64,000 nucleotides of DNA from Megamerina dolium (lineage: Eukaryota > Arthropoda > Insecta > Diptera > Megamerinidae). Within the stretch, counting starts at the first letter, position 1. Every line of letters begins with the position of its first letter. Under the pieces are notes generated by a model, which had not been told where the DNA came from, made no database searches, and was given only the letters and a program-made list of their open reading frames with translations. The stretch is from assembly GCA_963854835.1 (NCBI GenBank), contig OY978526.1, positions 47,583,140 through 47,647,139 of the forward strand, read 5' to 3'. Shown here one piece after another: positions 35,174 through 46,345 of this stretch. A program made the position numbers and the translations under genes.

Positions 35174-35745
35174 AACAATCTGCTTTTTGGTAAAAACAAA
35201 AACAAAAACAAGAAGAATTTTTGCAAAATAATTGCAACAGATGAAAAGTGAATTCTGTACGAACATCCTAAACGTAGAAGGTATGGAATGATGCTGGTCA
35301 GCCAAATCTACATCTGTTGAAAAACCAAATATTCATACAAACAATGTGCTAATTTGTGTCTGGTGGGATTGCAAGGGAGTCACTTCCTATGAGCTTCTGG
35401 AACGCAGTCAAACTGTAACATCTGAACGTTATTAACAACTACAAGACACGACTACAAGAAGTGACGCTCTGGAAGAAAAAAAAACAATTTACTGGTCAAG
35501 AAAGTTGAAAAGTGTTATTGCTGCATGACAACGCTCATCCACATAGAGCAAAACCAACCCAAGAACTCATCTTCTCCTTAGACTGGGAAATACTCCAGCA
35601 TGCAATGTATTCTCGCGACTTGACTCCTACTGACTATCATTTATTTAGTTCAGTGCAGTCTCATTGAGCTGACCAGCGGTTTTCCGAAGTTAAAGACATA
35701 AGAAAATTTCTCGATTACTATGCAATGCGTTGGCATCAACATCAA

Positions 35746-36670
35746 CATCTACCCTATAAAGGGCAAAGGACTTGTAAGAAGTACATTTGTATTACGTTAT
35801 AAATTTATTTTCAAAGTCTATATTCAAACTAATTTTTCTTCAAGAAAATTCAAAATAAGAAAATCTTGTTTATTTTTTCTTATGGAAAACTCCTTAGGGG
35901 TTGGTTGTAGGAATGATAATGCTCAGAGAAAATAGTCAGCAAAGAATCAGAACAGTTCAACCTTTGAAAACAAATCCTTAAGGAGTCTTTTAGCTAGTAT
36001 TCGCCTAACGTGCAATTATGAATAAAATCAATTTTCGAGCGAAATCTTACTTCTTTTATATTTTTCCATTTTATCACAAAAAGAAGAACATGTACTATTG
36101 GCTTCCAAATAAATACTACTTTTGAGTTACTCTGGAATTTGGTATGGGTTTAGTGGTACTACTCATCAATCGTCTTATACTGAAACTGAATAAATGGAAT
36201 AATTGAATAGAACAGCTAGAATCGTTTTACCGGATTCCTAACATATTTTAGGTACCATCGTTGCTTGACCAGATTTTATGCTCAGACACTTTATGCTCAT
36301 ATGTAGTCATATGCATAAAGTGTTGAACATGTTGTTTATGCCCCAGATACATTTTTAACGCGTCCGGTAATAGCCTATCTTCTCTAGCTATTGCAACACC
36401 CCCAAGTTAAGCAATCTGAGTAAAATTTATTTCCCTTTTACTCGTAAAATTGCGTATGAAGTGCAATGACATAGGTTTGGCGTCTCTTTAATTTATTTTC
36501 CTCTTTTTGCTTTTCAGTGAATATTTAAAATATGAACGCAGTTAAATTTATCATTTCATTTTTGTATTGTTCGTTCGCTTTTATGGGTTTACTTTACTTC
36601 ATACGTTTGTGTATATCATATATACCGCCTATATAGCATAAGTGCATTCGACTGCATACACTGCATACTA
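35746..36670. other. Unassigned
   Basis: Nothing recognised. Confidence 0.4.
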
Positions 36671-37264
36671 CAGGGTGATTTTTTAAGGGCCTTCGGATTT
36701 GATTTAAAAGAAACACATAAAATTTAGAGAAATGTATGAAATCTTTTTTTGAGTCCATATAATGATCTATATAATTCAATGTTTAAAGATGATTTTATGT
36801 AAATGTTGACCGCAGCTGCACCTCAAATGGTTTATACGCTGGGTCCAATTTTGGCATACACTCTTCAACATATCGACCGGTATCTCACGAATAAATCGAT
36901 CATTCACGGTCACCAACAACACTGGCGGATAAAGCTGCGATATTTTCCTCTGTCTGCACTCTACGTATGCGTGTCGGTGGTTTAATGTCCAATAATGTAA
37001 ATTTGGTGCGAAATTTAGTCATAAGATTCCGAATAGCCGCCTCAGGAGGTCGTCCAAACTGACCATAAAATGAATGAATGAATGAACCGAGCATGAATTT
37101 TGATAATGGAATTGAATAATCTGCAAGCGTTGTTCACTTTTAAGTCGATTCATTGTTAAATTATAGACCAAACTGAACATGTTGAACAGTAACATGTTAC
37201 ACGAAAACAGCTGAGCTGCCAAAAACATTGTTGGCAAAATGAAAGTTGCTAAAAAAATACCCTG
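36671..37264 (-). mobile_element. Second DD41D-type family, deletion derivative
   Basis: CAGGGTGATTTTTTAAGGGC at the left and AAAAAAATACCCTG at the right form imperfect terminal repeats, flanked by TA (36669-36670, 37265-37266). The minus strand carries the transposase N-terminus MNRLKSEQRLQIIQFHYQNS (about 37153), then after a frameshift FGRPPEAAIRNLMTKFRTKF and RVQTEENIAALSASV. The whole catalytic domain is deleted. Same family as 38.4-39.4 and 53.1-53.5 kb. Confidence 0.82.
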
Positions 37265-37266
37265 TA

Positions 37267-38384
37267 CAAACGCTGAATACTTGTCATCGCCATTGCGACA
37301 CAACTTTTTACTTTTTGGCATGTGCCCTTTTTTTCCTCTTACTTCTTGTCTTTCTTACCCCAATTTTCGACAATTTGATACCAAGTCATTGTCACTCATG
37401 AAATTCAACATAGTTTTCGCCCTTGACGTTACAAATTTTACTTTTTTTACTGTACACTTCCATATCCTCCCCATATTTTCAATGTTCATATTTTGTTTAA
37501 AATCTCCTTTTTTTGTTATATGTAAATATTTTTGATTCCTTTTGCAAAATATGTTCTCTCTCTTTGTTGTCATTATTACTATTTGTTGTTGCCGTTCCTT
37601 GTCAACATTTGAAAATGCGAAAATTCCTTACATATTTCTTTCGAAAAGAAAAATGTCCTGTATACACTTTATGTACATGCTGATAATACATATATACTCG
37701 TATATACATAGTCTTTTCCACATTAATCAATGTGAGCGTAATATTTTTTGCATAATGTAAGGCCAAAAAACTTGACAAATCGTGTAGCGAAAAATAAATA
37801 TTTAAAAAAATAATTGCACAAAAAAATATTTTTTTTATAGCAATGCTTTTTTATTAAAATGCGAAGAGTCAAAATAGATTTTATACCATTATACAATTAA
37901 AATCATTATTTCATACGATTTGTGGGCAAAAAATGGTACCCATCAAAATGTGCATGCCTTCAAAAGAGATCAATCCTCAAATGTTTCACACTATTAAATT
38001 TTTTTTTTTTTTTTTTTGCATCGATATCAAGTCGTCATTCATATTGACTTTGCACATTTTCCTCAAAATTAGATTTTATATTTTAAGCTTATACTCATAT
38101 TTCTAGCGTAAGTTAACGAAAGGAGTGATAAAATTAAAAAAAATAAGTTTACCAAAATATTCACATCTCTAATTTCTTTTATACATGACTATTGTGAAGT
38201 TTATGTTAACATTTCTACGCCATTATCGCCATGATCATATAATTAAAATTACCCTTTTTGGACAAATGTTTGTTCATAAAATTATGTAATCTATTCATTT
38301 TCAATAACAACAAATCAGAATTCTAAAAGTGAAGTCATCTTTACTTACATTAATTATGTATAAAAATGAGTGAATTTTCATTGT
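37267..38384. other. Unassigned, with a 20-nt-scale poly(T)
   Basis: AT-rich. A T run lies at about 38000-38019. No gene recognised. Confidence 0.45.
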
Positions 38385-39437
38385 TTTCACCAAATTTTTC
38401 AATTCTAAAGGCATTAAATCGCACGATCTAGGCGGCCAATTGACCGTCCCCAAACGTGAAATAAACTGTTCACCGAGCTCGCCTTTCAATTGGGCCATTG
38501 TTTCGCGTGCTGTGTGACATGTGGCACCGTCTTCTTGAAACCACATGTCAGCCAAGTCCAGCTCTTCCATTTTGGGCAAAAAAAGTTTGTAATCATCGCA
38601 CGGCAGTGCTCCAAACAGTGCATTTTTCGGGATGCATTGGCAGTTCTTGCAATGTTTCTGGCTGCTTTTCACACCAAATATGGCAATTTTGATGGTTCAC
38701 GTATCCATTCAACCAGAAATGAGCTTCGTCGCTGGACACAATTTTCCGATAAAAAAGTGGATCTTCATCCAACTTTGCCAGCGCCCATTCACCAAAAGTT
38801 GGCCGTTGTAGTAGGACGTGTGGCTTCAATTCTTGCACCAGCTGTATTTTAAAAGGTTTTACACCCAAATCTTTCCGAAAAATTTTCAACGTAGTGGAGT
38901 AACAGATTCCCAAATATTGCGAACGGCGCCGGATCGATAATTCACGATCATCAACAACACTTTAATAATATCCAATAATGTAGGTACGGTTAGCATAAGT
39001 GGCTGCCCTCACTCTGAGAGGACACACTTAGGACAGAAAGGCCCATTATGATATCACCGAGCTTACCTTCCAATACTGTTGTGCGTGTTAAAATTGGACA
39101 GCACTAGAAGGGACTTACTTATATTAGCCGGTTCCGAATGGCAGAACTTTTGTGACAACACTTTAACTTAGTTTTGTCACAGAGCTCTTTTAAGAAGCAT
39201 TTTTGGCAAATTGTTAGAACCGGAAAAATTGCCAATTTTTGCCGACAGGTGGGTACCGTTCGAAAGCAAAATCTTTTCTATATTAAATTTTGTTATGGTT
39301 CAGCATGGGATTGAACCCACGACCTACAGATCAGAAGGCCAACGCACTAAGCACTGAGCTACGGCACCCACTCCAATAATGTAAATTTCGTTCGAAATTT
39401 AGTCAGGTCGCCCAAACTGACCATAAAATGAAAGAAG
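38385..39437 (-). pseudogene. Second DD41D-type transposase, interrupted by a SINE
   Basis: The minus strand reads, from the right, FRTKFTLLD-type codons at 39372-39437, the SINE, then LSIRRRSQYLGICYSTTLKI, DLGVKPFKIQLVQELKPH and SSDEAHFWLNGYVNHQNCHI (first Asp). A deletion near 38600 is followed by LPKMEELDLADMWFQEDG (second Asp). The third site reads CDLMPLELK, with Glu where Asp is expected at the 41-residue spacing, and the match ends there. Dead by substitution, deletion, insertion and truncation. Confidence 0.8.
38983..39371 (-). repeat. tRNA-derived SINE, copy 5, nested in a transposon with a 12-bp duplication
   Basis: TCCAATAATGTA is present at 38971-38982 and again at 39372-39383. 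In the uninterrupted relatives at 36.99 and 53.24 kb it occurs once, so it is the target duplication. The head at the right end reads, on the minus strand, GGGTGCCGTAGCTCAGTGC with the B box GGTTCAATCCC. The last 60 bp near 38990-39040 differ from other copies. Confidence 0.88.
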
Positions 39438-39614
39438 TACAGGACAGAAATGTTGTGTTACAGGATAGAGCTATGTTATATTATAAGACATAATTTTTAG
39501 AAGCAACTATTAGAATTAGAATGTTTCGTTAAGAAAATTTTTTCCACAGACACACAATCGAAAATTTGATTTTTTATGGGAAGTAAGTTTTAATTTAACT
39601 TAGTTTTGTTTAAA

Positions 39615-41262
39615 TCCCGGAGCCTCTCCTTGTCGTGGTGGAAATGGAATGGTTACAGATGTCCAGAGTGTACTGAGCCTATGGAGGGAACACTTTACCA
39701 CGTTACTGAATGGCGATGCTACGAACAATTCCGCCAGTGGAGGAGATTGCCCGATAACCCCAATTACAGATGATGGTGTTGATGTTCCACCACCCGACTA
39801 TGACGAGGTTGAAACGGCCATTTTAAGGTTGAAGAACAACAAAGCTGCAGGTGCTGATGGCCTGCCGAGTTGTGCAGGTGCATGTACAAGCTCATAAGCA
39901 GAATATGGTCGGATGAAAGCGTGCCTGATGATTGGTGGCTCAGTGTTCTCTGTCCCGTACATAAAAAAGGAGACCCTACAATTTGCGCCAACTACCGTGG
40001 AATAAGTCTCCTCAGCATCGCATACAAGGTTCTATCGAGCCTACTGTGTGAAAGGTTGAAGCCTATGCTCAGCAACCTGATTTGGGCTTATCAGTGTGGC
40101 TTCAGACCTGGTAAATCCACCATCGACCAGATTTTCACACTGCGCCAAATCCTGGAGAAGACCCAAGAAAAACACATCGACACACACCACCTATTTGTTG
40201 ATTATAAAGCCGTTTTCGACAGTCCGGTAAGGGATTACCTCTACGCAACAATGTCTGAGTTCGGTATTCCTGCAAAGCTCATTCGACTTTGTAGAATGAC
40301 ACTGCATAACTCCCGTTGTGCAGTGAAAATTGGGAAGGACTTCTCCGCGCCGTTTAGTACCGAACGGGGTTTCAGACAAGGTGATTCGATATCGTGCGAC
40401 TTCTTCAATCTTCTTATGGAGAAAATAATACGAGGTGCTGATCTACGACTTAATGGCACTATCTTCAACAAAAGTGTCATGCTGTTAGCGTATGCCGACG
40501 ATATTGACATAATCGGCATGAACACACGAGCAGTCAGTGTAGCATTCTCAGAGTTGGAAAGAGAGCCGCGTCGGATGGGTCTTACGGTGAACGAGGGCAA
40601 GACGAAGTATCTAGTGTCAACAACCAAAGAGTACCGTCGTCTTGGACAGCACGTCACTGTTGACAACTACGCTTTTGAAGAAGTAAGAGACTTTGTCTAT
40701 CTTGGAACCAGCACCAACAACTGTAACGACGTCAGCCTGGAGATCATGCGTATTATAATTCTTGCTAACAGGTGTTACTTTGGACTGAGTAAATACGTGA
40801 GAAGTCGAGCCCTCTCTCGAAGAGCGAAACTACACTCTACAAGTCTCTCATCATGCCTGTCCTAACATATGGCGCTGAAGCCTAGACAATTTCCACCTCG
40901 GATAAGCGAATGATTGGGGTTTTCGAGAGGAAAGTGTTGGTGACGAGTACCGAATAAGATACAACCATGAGCTGTACGAGCTGTATGCCGATATTGACAT
41001 AGTAAACCGCATCAAAATCCAGCGGCTGCGCTGGCTAGGTCATGTCGAGGGAATGGAAGAACACGCTCCAGCTAAAAAGGTGTTATATTCGGAACCCTAA
41101 CCTTCAGTGGAAAGTTCAATTACTGGAGAACTTGTCAGCGCTTGGAATTTCTAACTGGCGCCAGCTAGCGAAGAACAGAGATGGCTGGCGAAGCATGTTA
41201 TTTTCGGCCTAAATCGATATTCGGTTGTTATAGCCACATAAGTAAGTAAGTAGTAAGTTTGG
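39615..41262 (+). mobile_element. RTE-like LINE, longest copy (e)
   Basis: It runs from the linker before the reverse transcriptase (VQSVLSLWREHFTTLLNGD near 39660) to the tail ATAAGTAAGTAAGTAG at 41248-41262. It is 5'-truncated: the endonuclease is absent. No target duplication was found. Confidence 0.85.
39649..41219 (+). pseudogene. RTE-like reverse transcriptase, frameshifted
   Basis: The 39649-39897 frame encodes the start of the fingers (ILRLKNNKAAGADGLP). A small deletion near 39868 then shifts into the long open frame 39870-40865. That frame carries ICANYRGISLLSIAYKVLSS, FVDYKAVFDS (motif A; Ala-Phe is usual, Val-Phe here), GFRQGDSISCDFFN (motif B) and LLAYADDIDIIG (motif C with catalytic YADD). 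After 40865 a frameshift, a deletion near 40937 and another near 41095 break the C-terminal part (LRWLGHVEGMEEHAPAKK). The core is well preserved, but the copy cannot make a complete protein. Confidence 0.88.
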
Positions 41263-41639
41263 ATTTGATCAGCTTCAGTTTCTTTCTGAGTATGTTTGTT
41301 CCTTGGTAACAATACCTGGACGTCTTGATTCCCAATTCTATAGATTTAGGTTTATACGAACAAGATTTTTAACAAATTTACGTTCCAAACTATACATTTT
41401 GTATGGGTGATAAGGATGGTTTTCGTCTATTCTGCGCATTCGCGAACGTCCGCTATATAATCTTATAAATAAATTTTCAACGATTTATAACGATGATTTA
41501 ATAATTACTGCAGTTATCGTGCTTTTTTGGACCGTCATTTTGACCAACAATATTGTAAAGGGTTTCGCATTAAGAACGGTAGAATTTGAAATTGAAATAT
41601 GACACAGAAAATTTAGCCAATTTTGGTAAGTTTTGTTTT
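41263..41639. other. Unassigned
   Basis: Nothing recognised. Confidence 0.4.
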
Positions 41640-41990
41640 TATTAGATAATTTAAAGCCTCCACGGCTTTTCTTACATTCTCTTTTCTTGCGTTAACTCAC
41701 ACGGTCTTGGTAGCCAGTTTTTGGGACCATTTCTAGAAATAATCGATTCGACGAATTCTCTGCGCGAAAAATTCCATCGAAATGCGGGCTCTGTTAAAAG
41801 TAAATGTCGTCGGACTTAATTTCATCATTTTCCGGAAATAAAAAATCGGTTAACATCGGTTAACGATAACGCTCATCATTCACAGTAATGGAACTTCCTT
41901 TTGCGTTCTTGAAAAATATTTAGACGATTTCCAAACGTTGTAATAACGTGAATTGACAAATTTTACTGAACACAAAGAACATTAAATGTC
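41640..41990 (-). pseudogene. IS630/mariner transposase fragment
   Basis: Minus-strand pieces FFKNAKGSSITVNDERYR, PMLTDFLFPENDEIKSDD and PHFDGIF follow the order of the region before the second catalytic Asp in DD41D transposases (FFENDDGTTVTVNSERYG, DFFLPAIEEYDLENMWF). NWLPRPCELTQEK-like codons near 41700 may be the third-motif region. Stops are frequent. Confidence 0.5.
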
Positions 41991-43197
41991 AAAAAGCGAA
42001 AAACAAATTTCTTACGCCACCCATACATTTCTCCAAACATAAGTATTTCGTATCTCCTTTCTATGGTTACCATGCAAAATAAACTAAAAAACACATAAGA
42101 ACCGAAGCCCATAGCTGTCCAGGAATTGCCCTTAGAGAGGTCAAATGTAAGGTCAACCCCCCAATTTAACTTACTCTACATTTTTCCTAAATAGATTTAT
42201 CTCCATCTCATAAGGAGGTTATCATGTAACTATATTCTTTGTCGATTTGTTTTTGGGAAATTTTATTTAGACAAAATTATTTGAAAATCAAAAATTGAAT
42301 GAGGGTCGATCTTACATTCTAACCTTCAATAGGCATTCTGGAATGAATTTTATAAAAACCTCAATTTCGTATGGGACACCCCTGAAGATTTAAGTTAGGG
42401 GATAAGTATGTTCCGAAGAAATATTAGGAAGAAAAAATTACTTTCTGTCAAACTTATATTTTCTGCCTCTAGAGGCCACTCCTAGGAGGGGGGGATAAAT
42501 TGTATTGAATCAGAAATTTGTAGAGAGCCTCCCACTGCTAGTTTTAGGGGAACCTCATGAAATTGGTGGTTACTGTACATTGTTACTGAAATATTGTATT
42601 TTGAGATTTTAGAAAAATTAGTTCTTTAAACTGAGTACTTTACTGATAAAATCTGTATACCTTGCTACCTTTCTGTTCAAAAGAGCGGTTATTTTTAAAT
42701 TAAAATTCATTTTTTCGTCTTTTTATATGAATGATATTTCAAGGCTGTATACATATAAATCTACATGTGTTACGAAATATGTCTTGATTTCTTTCAAGCA
42801 TTTGCTTATCCAATCTGAGCAACATTTATTTCATTTTTATACGTGCATGTTTGCTGACAGATTCTTGACAGAAGACATATGTCACGTATCAACTACTTAC
42901 ACATATGTTATAATAAGTAGCATGAGGTATATAGCAAGGTGGGTCGATGAAAAAAGTTTCAAATGTCCACCTCTTAATTGATAGCTTACCTAGAGAGCAT
43001 ATAGGCACCATTAACAACATTTTTTGGGATCGCGGAAAAAAACAGACAACACGCTCTTTTTATCATAACTATAGCATTTGATGGCCTATTTGGAAATATT
43101 ATATATTGTTAACTTGCGAATATGACTAGGATACTAACCTTTAAAGATTGTTAATGTTCTTCCAAGTGTAGTTCATATAAATATTGAAGGTTTTGTC
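41991..43197. other. Unassigned
   Basis: Contains G-rich spots (for example GGAGGGGGGG near 42485) in AT-rich DNA. No gene or known repeat recognised. Confidence 0.4.
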
Positions 43198-43525
43198 ATG
43201 GGCTCAACTTACATCTTATAGTACCTATATTAGGTCGTGGGTTCGATCTCCGGCTGAAGCATAATATCGAATAATCGATGTTAACAAACAATTGACAATT
43301 CTTCCGGTAGTAACCATTTGCTATGGAAAAGCTGCTGAAAGAACTCTGTGACAAAACTCAGTAAAAGTGATATCGCAAGAATTCTTCCATTCGGAATCGA
43401 CCAAAATAAGTAGGTTCCTTCTATTACTGTCCAAAATTTAACACGCACAACAGTAATGAAAAAGAAGCACGATCAAGCACTATATGCGGGCTTATATGTA
43501 AGTGCCGCATATTGATTTATTTTAT
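43198..43525 (+). repeat. tRNA-derived SINE, copy 6
   Basis: The A-box part has decayed, but TAGGTCGTGGGTTCGATCTC (B box) is clear and the body aligns with the others (AAGAACTCTGTGACAAAACT, TAGGTTCCTTCTATTACTGT). It ends GTAAGTGCCGCATATTGATT and T-rich DNA. Confidence 0.78.
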
Positions 43526-43741
43526 TTGATATTTAATTTATGTGATTTTTTTTTTGTCAACAATTTTTTAACGTTCTACTCACATTATATTTTTACAATC
43601 CTATCGCATAATGATTCCTATCAGTAAGTAGTTTTAATATCTTAGTAACTTCAATTACAATAGTTGACATGCGACGAATTTTATGTGCAGTGGTTATGTG
43701 TGTATTATGTATTTTATTTAATTTTATTTTTAGTTACTATA

Positions 43742-45030
43742 CAAGATGCGACAATTATGTATTAAGACTTGAACCATATCTTAGCAACCAAGCGCGCCAT
43801 CTATGTGTTGAAGCTTCAACCTTCCTCTATTAACTTTCAAAATTTCATGGCATTTGGTTGACATTTAATGTTTATTGACATTCATTTTACAAAACACGAG
43901 TTCGTTTGATGTTGAAATTTTAACATGGAGCAAAGAGCGGTCATTAAATTCCACGCAAAAATTGGTAAAAGTGCATCAGAAACATTCGGAATCATGCAGC
44001 AAGCGTATGGCGACGCTTGTTTATCAAGATCAAATGTTTTTATATGGCACAAACAGTTTGTGGATGGCAGAGAGTGGCTGGAAGATGAAATACAAGAAGG
44101 AAGGCCAATTTCTTTGCGGACGCCGGAAGCGATCCAGAAAGTCTGTGATTTTTTTACAGAAGACCGCAATGCTTCAGTGAAAATGGTGGAAGAGGCCTTA
44201 AACATCAACAGAAAAACTATCCGACTCATCGTTCACAAGGATTTGGGCAAAACAAAGGTCTGCGCGAGATTTGTTCCACAAACATTGACCGAGGACCAAA
44301 AATTAATAAGAGTCAGTCATACTTGAGACATGGTTGCAGCTGCAGAAAATGATCTAAACTTCCTGAAAACAATTGTTACGGGTGATGAAACATGGTGTTT
44401 CCAATACGATCCAGAAACCAAATGTCAAAGTGCTATATGGAAATCAAAAAACTCACCACAAACCAAAAAAACACGAAAAGTTCCATCAAAAATCAAAACA
44501 ATGCTCATCACATTCTTCGATAGCAAAGGAATTATCCACAAAGAATTTGTTCCAACTGGTCAAACAGTTACTTCCTCGAAGTTTTGAAGCGTTTGATGTC
44601 CAGAATCCGTCGTTTTTGAACAGAATACCGCGATCCAAAAACTTGGTCTCTGTTGCACGAAATGCACCGAGTCACATAGCACTCATTGTTCGTCAATTTT
44701 TGGCTCGGAATCATGTCTGTGTGTTGAATCACCCGCCGTATTCACCTGATTTGGCACCGTGCGAATTCTTTTTATTCCAAAAACTGAAATTGAAGTTGAA
44801 AGGATGCTTTTTTGATGACATTCAGACCATACAATGGGCTTCAATGAGGGCACTGGAGGCAATTCCGAAAAATGAGCTGGAACACGCGTTTGAATCACTA
44901 TTAAATCGATGTAACAAGTGTATTGAATCAGGAGGAGAATATTTCGAAAAAATATACCGAAAAATTAGCAGAAATCGTGTTTTAATTGTGTTTTCTAGAG
45001 GCAGTCTTAATACATAATTGTCGCTCCTTG
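43742..45030 (+). mobile_element. Full-length mariner (DD34D family of 16.2 kb), both ends and TA duplications
   Basis: CAAGATGCGACAATTATG at the left is matched by the inverted end CATAATTGTCGCTCCTTG at the right. TA is at 43740-43741 and 45031-45032. At 1289 bp it is a normal mariner length. The transposase inside is mutated. Confidence 0.92.
43925..44960 (+). pseudogene. Mariner transposase, all but one catalytic Asp lost
   Basis: Starts MEQRAVIKFHAKIGKSASET at 43925 and keeps the two helix-turn-helix parts (DACLSRSNVFIWHKQF, NASVKMVEEALNINRKTIR). A TGA replaces an Arg codon after RVSHT at about 44324. The next frame has the first motif TGDETWCFQYDPE. A frameshift near 44575 moves to the C-terminal frame, where the second motif reads ARNAPSHIALIV (Asp of HDNAPSH lost) and the third YSPDLAPCEFFLF (Glu for Asp). 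It ends LESGGEYFEK-like at about 44955. Confidence 0.88.
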
Positions 45031-45051
45031 TATGTATTATATTGTATGTAG

Positions 45052-45140
45052 ATGCTGTAGCTCAGTGGTTAATGCGCTAGCCTTCTGTTCAATAAGTAGT
45101 GGTTGAAACGCTACTTTTATTTTGAAATGATTTTTCAATC
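45052..45140 (+). repeat. SINE head fragment
   Basis: GATGCTGTAGCTCAGTGGTT (A-box region) followed by GCGCTAGCCTTCTG and a decayed B box (GTGGTTGAAACGC). The body is absent beyond about 45140. I reject a functional tRNA because the cloverleaf 3' half is not formed. Confidence 0.6.
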
Positions 45141-45319
45141 GCAAATGGCTCAATGTGTATATCGTATATTAATTTTATGTTTTACATATAAAATTATATA
45201 TTTTTGACAATAGATATCTCTTAATGGCTGTACAATAAATATAAATAAATGACACAAAAACGACTCAAATATAATTTGAAATGAGATGAGCTTGACGGTT
45301 AAAAAATATACTTAAATGC

Positions 45320-45757
45320 ATCCACTTCGTCCGCCATTCGTCATTGCTGCAACATTCGTCATTGCTGATATGCAACATTCACGCTATTGTATCTTATTTT
45401 GTTTTCAAATTAAAAAAAGTACTACTGAAGCTGTAAAATTCATTAATTTGACTTTGGGTGTTAAATTTGCGAATCCTAGACCATTACAAAGATTTTTTGT
45501 AAGATTTCGTGACAATAATTTTTGCCTTGAGGATGATTCAAATCAACTCAGGGACTCATCTTCTCCAGCACTGGTCATATTTTCCAGATTTAGCTCCTTC
45601 CGACTACCAATTATTCAGATCATTGCAGTCTTATTTAGCTGACCAGCGATTCTCTAAAATTGAAGATGTGCGAAAATGTCTCGAAGACTCTTTTGCTCAT
45701 ACATCATCTACCCAATTAATTGCTAAAGATAGTAATGGGGAATATTTCGATTTTTAA
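45320..45757 (+). pseudogene. Mariner internal-deletion derivative
   Basis: The N-terminal part (IKKSTTEAVKFINLTLGVKF, FFVRFRDNNFCLEDD) is followed, after loss of the catalytic middle, by the C-terminal part in another frame: [20 protein letters not shown] (third catalytic Asp in SDY), then DQRFSKIEDVRKCLEDS and GEYFDF before the stop at 45755-45757. The first and second catalytic motifs are deleted. Confidence 0.75.
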
Positions 45758-45984
45758 GCTTTGTAACAAGTATGTGTTAATGTAGATGAAATTCATTAAA
45801 AACACTACCGAATTTATTTGTACACCTATTGTACACGACACCGAAACGCATCGGTTAGTAACGGTGGCCTTACCTTGGTAAGTGCGCTGTCATGACATAT
45901 CCAAGAACCAGATGAAAAGGAAAAAAATACAATCAAAACATCGGATAGTAAAGTAAGAGGACGATATGGGGATATACAATCGAT

Positions 45985-46345
45985 GAAAAACTGGTAATTG
46001 GAATACTTAGAGTTTTCAAGAGAAAAGTCCCACGCCATAGCTCTTGCGTGGGACTTTTCTCTTTTCTATTTACGTAATGGGTACTATCTAATAATACACA
46101 ACTATGTGCATGTGCATGCGCTGTATGCCGACACTGACATAGTAAAGCCCATCCAAATAGATCGGGTGCACTAGTTCGGTCATGTTGAGCGCATAGAAGA
46201 ACCTGCTCCAGCTAAGAGGGTGTTATATTCAGAAGCCCTGGTGGAGGATGTGGAGAACTTGAAGAGGCTTGGGATATCTAACTGACAAAGCCTGCTCAAT
46301 TTAAATTGATTTTCAGCTGTAATGGCCACATAAGTAAGTAACTAA
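45985..46345 (+). mobile_element. RTE-like LINE 3' fragment (copy f), decayed
   Basis: Collinear with the 3' end of copy g (54850-55270): AGCTAAGAGGGTGTTATATT near 46215 and the tail GGCCACATAAGTAAGTAACT. The first part contains a perfect hairpin (46018-46063) not present in other copies. Confidence 0.75.
46018..46063. repeat. Perfect hairpin, 18-bp arms, 10-nt loop
   Basis: AAGAGAAAAGTCCCACGC (46018-46035) is exactly complementary to GCGTGGGACTTTTCTCTT (46046-46063). Only the left arm matches normal RTE sequence (GAGAGAAAAGTCCTACGC). The right arm is an inverted copy of it. Confidence 0.92.

Larger units (their letters stand above)
33950..35745 (+). pseudogene. Degenerate mariner split by a ~0.9-kb insert
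   Basis: The N-terminal half at about 33950-34290 reads VRKWFERFHYGKFSIEDNPR, then ELAPLLEVSQQAISVQF, and stops near NKKRRIDFLF. The C-terminal half at about 35195-35745 resumes, across frames, with KWILYEHPKRRRYG-like codons, CVWWDCKGVTSYELLERSQT, a decayed second motif (HDNAHPH type) and TPTDYHLF-like codons for the third. Between them lies unrelated DNA, including the mariner derivative at 34349-34672. Many stops are present; this is one of the oldest mariners in the window. Confidence 0.7.
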
